Source of the DNA: Pseudomonadota bacterium
GTDB taxonomy: Bacteria; Pseudomonadota; Gammaproteobacteria; Burkholderiales; Thiobacillaceae
Direction: 5' to 3'
Assembly: GCA_021826065.1 (NCBI GenBank)
Contig: JAKADY010000006.1
Location: forward strand, 32,758 to 96,757
DNA length: 64,000 nt
Position 1 is the stretch's first letter, and each line of letters begins with the position of its first letter. The notes under the pieces were generated by a model. That model saw only the letters and a list, made by a program, of their open reading frames with translations, was not told where the DNA came from and ran no database searches. This document shows, one piece after another, positions 1 to 6,341 of this stretch. The translations under genes and the position numbers were made by a program.

Positions 1-381
1 GAAGCCCTGGGGCGCCCGCGTCCCGCGCCGGCGCCGGTGGAGGCAGATGCGGATCTCGAGGCGGAGGTCGCAGCCGCCGAAGCCACCTGGGCACCGCAGC
101 GCGCCGAGACCAAGCCCCGCACCCGCGAAAACGAGCGCAGCGAAGTTTCGCGAGGCGAAGCCGAGAGGGTGCGAAGCACCCGGCAAAACAGCAAGCAGGC
201 CCAAGTCATCGCGATGCTCCGGCGCCCGGAGGGCGCGACGGTGCGTCAGATCTGCGAACTCACCGGCTGGCAGGCGCACACGGTGCGCGGCACCTTCGCC
301 AACGCCTTCAAGAAGAAGCTGGGGCTGACCATCACCTCGGACAAGCCCGAGGGCGGCGAGCGCATCTACCGGATCGCGTGA
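1..381 (+). CDS. DUF3489 domain protein, 5' end outside window
   Basis: The frame is open to the left edge, so the start is missing and the GTG at 37 is only an internal candidate. The last 70 or so residues match my memory of DUF3489, a short winged-helix-like domain with KQAQVIAMLRR and GWQAHTVRG patterns and a KKKLGL segment before a final beta hairpin. The first half is low-complexity and rich in Ala, Glu and Arg. DUF3489 proteins are frequent in prophages and integrative elements. DNA binding is inferred from the fold; no target is known. A strong hairpin follows 12 bases after the stop. Confidence 0.75.
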   Translation, partial: EALGRPRPAPAPVEADADLEAEVAAAEATWAPQRAETKPRTRENERSEVSRGEAERVRSTRQNSKQAQVIAMLRRPEGATVRQICELTGWQAHTVRGTFANAFKKKLGLTITSDKPEGGERIYRIA

Positions 382-393
382 TTCGAGCGGAAT

Positions 394-424
394 GGGAAGC
401 CAAGCAGAAAACGCTTGGCTTCCC
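394..424. terminator. Perfect 12-bp hairpin after the DUF3489 gene
   Basis: GGGAAGCCAAGC at 394-405 pairs perfectly with GCTTGGCTTCCC at 413-424 across a 7-base loop. No U-tract follows, so a classical rho-independent terminator is doubtful. The right arm is also the start of a leader repeat found again near 699, so the hairpin may be an attenuator or protein site. Confidence 0.55.
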
Positions 425-473
425 GCGCCGGCAGCGCGTTCATACGGGTGTCGCAACCATCCACGCCAAGGAG
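413..473 (+). repeat. Leader repeat, copy 1
   Basis: About 60 bases before the start at 480 recur, with roughly 85 percent identity, before the start at 764. Shared blocks are GCTTGGCTTCC, CAGCGCGTTCATACG, GTGTCGCAAC and a final AAGGAG ribosome site. The placement directly before two unrelated small genes suggests shared translational or transcriptional control. Confidence 0.7.
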
Positions 474-479
474 CACAGC

Positions 480-692
480 ATGAAACCCACCCGCGCCATC
501 CTCACCCACAGCAACTACGACGCCGACGACTACGCCTACCTCACCGCCAAGGGCTGGAGCGATGACGAAATCCTGGCCCGCTGGAGCGAAGAGGCTGCGC
601 ACGGCAACGGACCCTGCCACTGGGAAAGCGCGTCGGCCCGCGCCAAGCTGGCCGCCGTAACCGGTCGCCAACAGACGACGCGAGATGATTGA
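480..692 (+). CDS. Small hypothetical protein (70 aa)
   Basis: The ATG at 480 is preceded by AAGGAG, and the leader resembles that of the next gene. The 70-residue product is acidic and Tyr-rich at its start, then has a short GWSDDEILARWSEE segment that looks like a small helix pair. No family is recognised. Its position between DUF3489 and another small protein in a phage-like island suggests an accessory or early phage role, but nothing in the sequence fixes a function. Confidence 0.6.
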   Translation: MKPTRAILTHSNYDADDYAYLTAKGWSDDEILARWSEEAAHGNGPCHWESASARAKLAAVTGRQQTTRDD

Positions 693-698
693 GATTGA

Positions 699-757
699 GC
701 TTGGCTTCCTGATCGAACAGCGCGTTCATACGTGTGTCGCAACGATCAACGAAGGAG
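699..757 (+). repeat. Leader repeat, copy 2
   Basis: Second copy of the leader at 413-473, ending in GAAGGAG six bases before the ATG at 764. The left arm of the copy-1 hairpin is not conserved here, so only the part from GCTTGGCTTCC onward is shared. Confidence 0.7.
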
Positions 758-763
758 ACAACG

Positions 764-1132
764 ATGACCACAGCCAAAACGATCCCCGCCACCCGCAACG
801 AAGCCTGGGGCTTCTGGGGCACGATGGACGCGCACGCGCAATCCGCCTGGCCCATCGCGATGAACGCCATCTCCGACGCCACGGGACAGCCCTTCGAAGC
901 GGTGCGGGCCTTCCTCGACAGCCGCCACGGACGCCACTTCGCGGACGAAGTCCTCAACCGCAAGCATGCGGGCCATGCCCTCCACGACGCGATCCGCGCC
1001 GCCACCCGGCAGTGGATGGAATGGACCATCGGCCGCCAGACCAGCAAGGACTACGGTATCCCGCGCGGGCTTCCTTATCTGACCGGGTTCGTGATTCACT
1101 GCGCGATCGCCGACGAGTCGCTCGCCGCCTGA
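764..1132 (+). CDS. Hypothetical phage-island protein (122 aa)
   Basis: The start at 764 follows a clear GAAGGAG. The product has several aromatic helices (EAWGFWGTM, RQWMEWTIGRQ) and ends GFVIHCAIADESLAA. I do not recognise a named domain, though similar small proteins sit beside DUF3489 in island backgrounds. Its last 37 bases overlap, tail to tail, the end of the methyltransferase on the other strand. Confidence 0.65.
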   Translation: MTTAKTIPATRNEAWGFWGTMDAHAQSAWPIAMNAISDATGQPFEAVRAFLDSRHGRHFADEVLNRKHAGHALHDAIRAATRQWMEWTIGRQTSKDYGIPRGLPYLTGFVIHCAIADESLAA

Positions 1133-2361
1133 TCGAAGGCCAGGCCATCCGCCTCGCGGGTGGCTTGCTGGCCCGTCCAGTCCTGCCAGCGCCGCACGAT
1201 CACGTCCGCATACTTCGGGTCGAGTTCGATCAGGCGCGCCACGCGCCCGGCCTTCTCGGCGGCGATCAAGGTCGTGCCCGAGCCGCCGAAGGGGTCGAGC
1301 ACCACGTCGCCGGGGCGGCTGGAGTTGCGGATGGCCCGCTCGACCAGATCCACCGGCTTCATGGTCGGGTGCAGGTCGTTCTTCTGCGGCTTCTTGATCT
1401 GCCAGACGTCGCCCTGGTCGCGGTCGCCGCACCAGTGGCGCGTCGCGCCTTCGGGCCAGCCGTAGAGGATCGGCTCGTACTGGCGCTGGTAGTCCGAGCG
1501 GCCCAGCGTGAAGGTGTTCTTGGCCCAGATGATGAAGGTCGACCAGTGCCCGCCGGCGGCGCGGAAGGCCGCTTGCAGCGTGTCCAGTTCGCTGGAGGAC
1601 ATGGCGACGTAGATCGCGCCTCGGGTGTGCGCCATGATCAGCGCCAGCGCATCAAAGAGGAAATCGTAGAAGCCTTCGCCCAGCGCATCGTTGAGGATGG
1701 GGCGGTGTTTGCCGCGCAGCTTGTCCTTCGCGCTGTTGGCGTAGTTCACGTTGTAGGGCGGATCGGTGAAGACCATGTCCGCCCGCTCGCCGTCCGGAAA
1801 CAGGCGCGCGTAGGCCTCGGCGGTGGTCGCGTCGCCGCAGACCAGGCGGTGCGGCCCGAGCCGCCAGACGTCGCCCGGCTTGGACACCGACTCTTCCGGC
1901 ATCTCCGGGACGGCGTCGTCCGCGGTCTGGCCCTCGTGCTCCGGTTCCTCACCAGCGAGCAGTTCGGCCAAGGCATCGGCATCGAAACCGGTCAGGTCGA
2001 GATCGAAGCCATCGTCCTGCAGCGCCTCCAGTTCGATGCGCAGCAGGGCATCGTCCCAGGTCGCGAGTTCCGCGAGCCGGTTGTCCGCGAGCACCAGGGC
2101 GCGGCGCTGGGTCGGCGTCAGGTGATCGAGCACCACCACCGGCACGGTGGCCAGACCCAGCTTACGCGCCGCGGCAAGCCGCCCATGGCCCGCGACCAGC
2201 ACACCGTCGGCGCCGGTGAGAATGGGATTGACGAAGCCGAACTCCGCGATGGAGGCCGCGATCTGGGCGATCTGCTCGTCCGAGTGCTGGCGGGCGTTGC
2301 GCACGTAGGGCAGCAGCTTGTCGATCGGCCAGTGCTCGATGCGATCGGCCAGCCAGCTCAT
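1096..2361 (-). CDS. ParB-domain DNA methyltransferase (type II-like, DPPY)
   Basis: 421 residues. Residues 1-100 form a ParB/Srx nuclease-like domain (NARQHSDEQIAQIAASI, AGHGRLAAARKLG). From about 170 there is an adenine or cytosine-N4 methyltransferase with catalytic TDPPYN near 199-204, HPTMKPVDLVERAI, and the SAM-binding FGGSGTTLIAAEKAGR near the C-terminus. DPPY before FxGxG is the beta-group order. Such fusions are common in phages as orphan methyltransferases that protect DNA from host restriction; no endonuclease is adjacent. Its start overlaps the stop of the following ParB-methyltransferase, so the two are translationally coupled. Confidence 0.9.
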   Translation of the reverse strand: MSWLADRIEHWPIDKLLPYVRNARQHSDEQIAQIAASIAEFGFVNPILTGADGVLVAGHGRLAAARKLGLATVPVVVLDHLTPTQRRALVLADNRLAELATWDDALLRIELEALQDDGFDLDLTGFDADALAELLAGEEPEHEGQTADDAVPEMPEESVSKPGDVWRLGPHRLVCGDATTAEAYARLFPDGERADMVFTDPPYNVNYANSAKDKLRGKHRPILNDALGEGFYDFLFDALALIMAHTRGAIYVAMSSSELDTLQAAFRAAGGHWSTFIIWAKNTFTLGRSDYQRQYEPILYGWPEGATRHWCGDRDQGDVWQIKKPQKNDLHPTMKPVDLVERAIRNSSRPGDVVLDPFGGSGTTLIAAEKAGRVARLIELDPKYADVIVRRWQDWTGQQATREADGLAFDQAASDSSAIAQ

Positions 2362-3941
2362 GCAGTGACCTCCGCCGTCTCGCCCAGCCGCTCGGCGGCG
2401 ACTTCGGCGAAGGTCCGGCCGCTGCCCTCCAACACCGGCACCGTGCCCGGGTGGTGCTGCAGCCAGCGGCGCAGCGCGACGTCCACGTACTCGGGCGCGA
2501 GTTCGATGGCGCGTACCGGGCGGCCGGTGAGTTGGCCGGCCAGCAGCGTGGTGCCCGAGCCCGCGAACGGCTCGAAGACGATCTCGCCCGCGTCGGTGTA
2601 GGCCTCGATGAAGAACTTCGGCAGGCCCAGCGGGAACACCGCCGGATGATCGATGCCTTCACCGATGCGGCCGCGCTGGCGCGTCACCTCGACGACCGAG
2701 TCTGGGATGCGGAACTCCTGCGTGGGCTGTCCGGCATGGTTCCAGGCGCCGACCTTGCCGTCCTTGCCGCGCATCGCGGTGGACGATCCGTCGGCGCGCA
2801 GGTGCGTCTCGTGCCCGGCCCACTTGCAGGGCACGATCTTGTTCGGCTTGCGCGAGCGTCGGTTGAAGTGGAAGACGAACTCGTGCCGGGGCGCCAGCCG
2901 CCCGGCCCAGTCGCCGGGCACGGTCACCGACTGGTCCCACACGTACCAGCCAAAGCGCCGCCAGCCTTGAGTGCGCATCCATGCGATCCAGCCGTCCCAG
3001 TACGGCTGCCACTCGTTGTCGCGATGCACGAGCCCGAGGTTGACCAGGAGTTGCGCGTCCTCGCGCAGCGCCGCGCCAGCAGCGCCGAACACACCTTGCA
3101 TCAGCGCGTCCCAGTCCGCGATGCCGCCGGTGGTGTACTCGCGCTGGTTGGCATACGGTGGGCTGGTGAAGAGCAGATGCGCCCGCTCGCCCTCGAGGAG
3201 GCGCGCGACGGCGGCCGCGTCGCGGCTGTCGGCGCACAGCAGCCGGTGTTCACCGAGCAGCCACAGATCGCCGGGGCGCGTGACCGCCACCGTGGGCGGT
3301 GTGACGTCGTCCTCGTCCGGGTCGCGGACCAAAGCACTCGTGTCCTCTTCGGCAGACGGTTCCGTCTTCTCGATGGCGTCGAGCAGGCCTTCGATCTCGG
3401 AGGCAGAGAAGCCGGTCAGATCCAGGTCGTAGCCCGCGTCGGCCAGTTCGGCGAACTCCAGCGCGAGCATCGCCTCGTCCCAGCCGGCATCGAGTGCGAG
3501 CCGGTTGTCGGCGATCACGTAGGCGCGCTTCTGCGCGGGCGTCAGGTGCGCGAGCTCGATCACCGGCACTTCGGTGAGCCCCAGCTTGCGTGCGGCCAGC
3601 AGCCGGCCGTGACCGGCGATCACACCGTGCTCGCCATCGACCAGGATCGGGTTGGTCCAGCCGAACTCGGCGATGCTGGCGGCGATGCGCGCGATCTGCT
3701 CGTCGCTGTGCGTGCGCGGATTGCGGGCGTAGGGGATCAGCGTCTCGACCTTGCGGTACGTGACGGCGAGCGTGTCCAGAATCGGTGCCTCGGAAACGAA
3801 GAAGCCCGCCGACGGCGGACCGTGGGCGGGCTGGGGGTGTCGGGGAGAAGGTCTCGGGCTGGAGGGCTGCAAACCGCAAACCCTGCAAACCTCGGTTTGC
3901 ACCCTGACGCTATCGAAGCGCCGCGCTCGCGCCCCCCGCAT
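2358..3941 (-). CDS. Second ParB-domain DNA methyltransferase (SPPY)
   Basis: Same architecture as the neighbouring methyltransferase: ParB-like domain (ARNPRTHSDEQIARI, AGHGRLLAARKLG), then a methyltransferase with TSPPYANQREY in place of DPPY and FAGSGTTLLAGQ near the end. SPPY usually marks cytosine-N4 enzymes, so the pair may modify different bases. The start is uncertain. The first 45 or so codons are Arg/Pro-rich, unlike the family, and overlap a GCAAACC repeat cluster, so true initiation is probably near 3780 at a non-ATG codon. No good Shine-Dalgarno site was found there. Confidence 0.85.
   Translation of the reverse strand: MRGARARRFDSVRVQTEVCRVCGLQPSSPRPSPRHPQPAHGPPSAGFFVSEAPILDTLAVTYRKVETLIPYARNPRTHSDEQIARIAASIAEFGWTNPILVDGEHGVIAGHGRLLAARKLGLTEVPVIELAHLTPAQKRAYVIADNRLALDAGWDEAMLALEFAELADAGYDLDLTGFSASEIEGLLDAIEKTEPSAEEDTSALVRDPDEDDVTPPTVAVTRPGDLWLLGEHRLLCADSRDAAAVARLLEGERAHLLFTSPPYANQREYTTGGIADWDALMQGVFGAAGAALREDAQLLVNLGLVHRDNEWQPYWDGWIAWMRTQGWRRFGWYVWDQSVTVPGDWAGRLAPRHEFVFHFNRRSRKPNKIVPCKWAGHETHLRADGSSTAMRGKDGKVGAWNHAGQPTQEFRIPDSVVEVTRQRGRIGEGIDHPAVFPLGLPKFFIEAYTDAGEIVFEPFAGSGTTLLAGQLTGRPVRAIELAPEYVDVALRRWLQHHPGTVPVLEGSGRTFAEVAAERLGETAEVTA
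3869..3900. repeat. GCAAACC repeat cluster
   Basis: GCAAACC occurs directly at 3869, 3876 and 3885, and inverted at 3894-3900, giving a perfect GCAAACC-TC-GGTTTGC palindrome. It lies just upstream of the probable real start of the second methyltransferase and looks like an operator or iteron set. Confidence 0.55.
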
Positions 3942-4156
3942 GGCTCGGTGCCCAGGAAGGACCCGTGGATGGCTGGGCGGCTTCCTCGACCGTCACCGCT
4001 GTCCAGACCTTAGCCGAAATGCTACCCCCAAACGGGCGGATCTGTTGCAGTGGCGAAAGCCGCATTTCGCCGCCGATGCGCGCGGATGCGCGACCGCACC
4101 CGCCAAATCACGCCAAAACACGCAGGCGTGGTGGCATGCGCTCGTGCCCCGCGACT

Positions 4157-4477
4157 TCAGAGCACGGCCTCCAGCCCCTTGCGTTCGATGAGGTCGAGCA
4201 GCTTCTGCGAGGGACCACTGGGCTTCTTGTCGCCCACTTCCCACTTGCGCACGGTCGAGACGCTGGTGTTGAGGACCGATGCCAGCACGGCCTGACTCAA
4301 GTGCAGGCGTTCGCGCAAGGCGCGCACTTTGTCGGCATCGAATTCGGGCACCGGCTCCAGGCACAGCGCGTCGTACTTGCGCATCTTGCGCTTGTCGATG
4401 AAGCCCAGGCGATGCAGGTCGCGCGCCGTCTCATGAACGGCTTCGAGGATCCGGTCGTCGCGCTTCTTCGTGGCCAT
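4157..4477 (-). CDS. XRE/HigA-type regulator downstream of parDE
   Basis: 106 residues. A helix-turn-helix spans about residues 53-85 (LRERLHLSQAVLASVLNTS, VSTVRKWEVGDKKPSG). This is the layout of HigA/NadS-like antitoxins, with an N-terminal toxin-contact half and a C-terminal DNA-binding half. It starts 23 bases after the parE stop, so it is probably a third gene of the parDE operon. No HigB/RelE partner of its own is visible. It may reinforce repression or be a captured orphan antitoxin. Confidence 0.8.
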   Translation of the reverse strand: MATKKRDDRILEAVHETARDLHRLGFIDKRKMRKYDALCLEPVPEFDADKVRALRERLHLSQAVLASVLNTSVSTVRKWEVGDKKPSGPSQKLLDLIERKGLEAVL

Positions 4478-4500
4478 CCAAGACGCCCACTTGGCCGGTG

Positions 4501-4794
4501 CTAGCCACCGAACTGGGCGCCGATATCCCGTGCGCCATGCAGGACGCGCACGATGCTCACTTCATCGTCGGAGGCGCAGAAGAAGATCACGTAGTTGCCG
4601 TGGGCGCAGGATCGAATGCCGTCGCCGAGCTCGGGGCGAAGCCGATACGCCTGGGGTGCCGCGGCGATCTTCCTGCATTGCATGCGAAGTTCTGCCATGA
4701 AGCTGACGGCCCGGCTCGGATTGTCCTGGGCGATGTAGTCGCCGATTTCCTCGATGTCGCTTGCGGCCAGCGGGGTGATGACGAGCCGGTTCAT
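4501..4794 (-). CDS. parE: ParE-family toxin
   Basis: 97 residues with the RelE/ParE pattern: an ITPLAASDIEEIGDYIAQDNP start, a central helix, and a final GNYVIFFCASDDEVSIVRVLHGARD beta region. ParE toxins poison DNA gyrase. The start overlaps the parD stop by four bases (ATGA), so toxin translation is coupled to the antitoxin. The usual role is stabilising the island or plasmid that carries it. Confidence 0.9.
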   Translation of the reverse strand: MNRLVITPLAASDIEEIGDYIAQDNPSRAVSFMAELRMQCRKIAAAPQAYRLRPELGDGIRSCAHGNYVIFFCASDDEVSIVRVLHGARDIGAQFGG

Positions 4795-5057
4795 GTCGTC
4801 CGGCGCTTCGCTTGACCCCGATACTTCGCCTCCAGACGATCAAAGACCTCTTCGGCCGGCTGCCCCGGACCACTGGATCGACCGGCTGTGATGGCCGCGC
4901 GCAGCTCTTCCAGCTGCAGGGCGTGACGCTGGGCTTGCTCTTCCAGCAAACGCAGGCCTGCGCGAACGACCTCGCTGGCGTTGTTGTAGCGACCGGAGGC
5001 GACTTGCTCCTTGATGAACGCCTCGAAATGGGGGCTGAGGGCGACACTCGTCGGCAT
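4791..5057 (-). CDS. parD: ParD-family antitoxin
   Basis: 88 residues. The N-terminal ribbon-helix-helix (SVALSPHFEAFIKEQVASGRYNNASEVVRAGLRLLEE, split here by the 37-residue span) matches CopG/ParD antitoxins, and the acidic C-terminal half would wrap the toxin. It is first in the operon, twelve bases from a perfect 19-bp palindrome that is the likely self-repression site. Confidence 0.9.
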   Translation of the reverse strand: MPTSVALSPHFEAFIKEQVASGRYNNASEVVRAGLRLLEEQAQRHALQLEELRAAITAGRSSGPGQPAEEVFDRLEAKYRGQAKRRTT

Positions 5058-5069
5058 GGGCTTGTATCC

Positions 5070-5088
5070 TAACAGTTAATAACTGTTA
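5070..5088. promoter_or_regulatory. ParD operator palindrome
   Basis: TAACAGTTA-A-TAACTGTTA is a perfect 19-bp palindrome directly before parD. It is AT-rich against a GC-rich background and overlaps the TAA stop of the upstream DUF6362 gene at 5076-5078, so toxin control and the end of that gene share bases. Confidence 0.7.
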
Positions 5089-5519
5089 TTGGATTCCTGC
5101 AACCCCGTCTTGTCAAGCGAACGGCTGGGCAGGCGGTCCGCTTCTCGGTTGCCGTTGAGCGCGTCCGCCACGATCTGCAACGCCCGCTGCCACCGCCGCC
5201 ACGCCGTGGTCCGGTCACAGCCGAAGCGGGCGCAGATGTCGCGCCAGCGGTGGCGCTCGGCGCGCATCCACACGAGATGCCGTTCCTCTTCCTCCAGCCA
5301 CAAGACCCAGCGCATGGTCTCGAGCATCCGCTCGACCGTCTCGGGTGCGGGCGGGAAGCGCCGGATCGTGGGTTCGGCCCCCAGCGTCTCCCAGGGCATG
5401 CGCCGGATCGCGGGCCAGGTGTTGAAGTAGCCCTGCACGCACACGGGCGGCAGGCGGTGGGCGGTGATGGCCGCCTCCCGGAAGCGTTCGGCCACACGCT
5501 CGACGGTCCACTCAGCCAT
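5076..5519 (-). CDS. DUF6362 family protein
   Basis: About 147 residues from the ATG at 5519; an upstream ATG at 5537 is less likely. The product starts MAEWTVERVAERFREAA and has TWPAIRRMPW and CDRTTAWRRWQRAL. The C-terminal part is a clear helix-turn-helix-like segment (WRDICARFGCDRTTAWRRW), as in small-terminase-like or sigma-like phage proteins. I recognise the family as DUF6362, common in mu-like and ICE-like islands. The start overlaps the preceding small gene. Confidence 0.75.
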   Translation of the reverse strand: MAEWTVERVAERFREAAITAHRLPPVCVQGYFNTWPAIRRMPWETLGAEPTIRRFPPAPETVERMLETMRWVLWLEEEERHLVWMRAERHRWRDICARFGCDRTTAWRRWQRALQIVADALNGNREADRLPSRSLDKTGLQESNNSY

Positions 5520-5721
5520 GGCGCGCCTCCCGTGCACCGTAGAGCCGCTCGCCGATTCGGCGGATCAGCTCGCGCTCCACCCAGTCGAGCCGGTCGTCGT
5601 CGACGGAGACGACGAGCAGGCGTTGCTCGCGCCAGCCGCGGCGCTTGACGGCCTCCACGTCCATCGGCTCGGGCTGCAGGCGCCCCAGCGGGCAGCGGTA
5701 GCGAGGGGTCGGGAGGTCCAT
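5512..5721 (-). CDS. Small hypothetical protein (69 aa)
   Basis: ATG at 5721 one base after the RuvC-like gene ends; the stop overlaps the DUF6362 start by eight bases. The product (MDLPTPRYRCPLGRLQPEP...) has a basic middle and a C-terminal ERELIRRIGERLYG helix. Tight packing supports it being real. No family recognised. Confidence 0.65.
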   Translation of the reverse strand: MDLPTPRYRCPLGRLQPEPMDVEAVKRRGWREQRLLVVSVDDDRLDWVERELIRRIGERLYGAREARHG

Positions 5722-5722
5722 C

Positions 5723-6199
5723 TCACGCCTCCTGCGCCGCGTCGTGGAGCGGGAGGGCCCAGTGCAACAGCGCCAAGGCGTCGGCCTCGTCGTCGTCCGC
5801 CGGGGCGTGACCCCGCGCACGCACGGCCGCCATCACCGCGTCCTTACCGGCGCGGCCAGAGCCGGTGGCGTGCTTCTTGATCGTGCCCACCGGCACGCCC
5901 TGGTAGGGAATGCCGTGGTGCTCGCACCAGGCCGTGAGCGTGGCGAGGAACCCGCCGTAGGCGTGGGCCGCATCGGTCGAGACGTGGCGGCGCACTTCCT
6001 CGAAGACCAGCGCGTCGATCCCGTCGGCGTGGGCCTTGAGTTCGGTGAGCCAGCCCTTGAAGCGCAGGAAACGCATGCCGCCGCCTTCGAAGCGTCGGGG
6101 CTTGAAGGATTGGCTGCCGCTGGTGATGCGGCCCGTGCGGTCGCGCAGCGCCCAGCCGGTGGTGGTGCCCAGGTCCAGGGCCAGGATCGTGGTGTGCAT
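5723..6199 (-). CDS. RuvC-like Holliday-junction nuclease of phage type
   Basis: 158 residues with the RNase H/RuvC core. The first acidic strand is ILALDLGTTTGWAL, the second VFEEV near residue 67, followed by GTIKKHATGSGRAGKDAVMAAV and a final DDDEADALALLHW that supplies the last acidic residues. Phage members of this family resolve branched replication intermediates. The gene is transcribed away from the primase gene, with an iteron-like spacer between. Confidence 0.85.
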   Translation of the reverse strand: MHTTILALDLGTTTGWALRDRTGRITSGSQSFKPRRFEGGGMRFLRFKGWLTELKAHADGIDALVFEEVRRHVSTDAAHAYGGFLATLTAWCEHHGIPYQGVPVGTIKKHATGSGRAGKDAVMAAVRARGHAPADDDEADALALLHWALPLHDAAQEA

Positions 6200-6202
6200 G
6201 GT

Positions 6203-6322
6203 GTCAGTCCTCGTTCGGTGGGGACTGACGCATCCGACGCACGATATCGATAGTTCCCGTGAGGCGCGCGCACGCGCGCGCGCGTAGAGACTTACGATGG
6301 ACAGCGTCAGATGCGTCAGTCC
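6203..6322. other. Candidate replication origin of the island
   Basis: GTCAGTCC-type boxes occur at 6203-6210, inverted at 6222-6229 and direct at 6315-6322. A near-perfect 19-bp inverted repeat (GGACTGACGCATCYGACGC) spans 6222-6240 and 6304-6322, enclosing an alternating CG tract at 6264-6284. P4-type primases bind iterons near their gene to start replication, and this spacer borders the primase gene's 3' end. The function is inferred. Confidence 0.45.
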
Positions 6323-6341
6323 TGTCGGTGGTCACGGGTGT

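Noticed and set aside
685..2601. Long open frame on the plus strand through the methyltransferases
   Set aside because: It is antisense to a clear DPPY methyltransferase, and its product is Arg/Gly-rich without any family pattern. High GC keeps such frames open.
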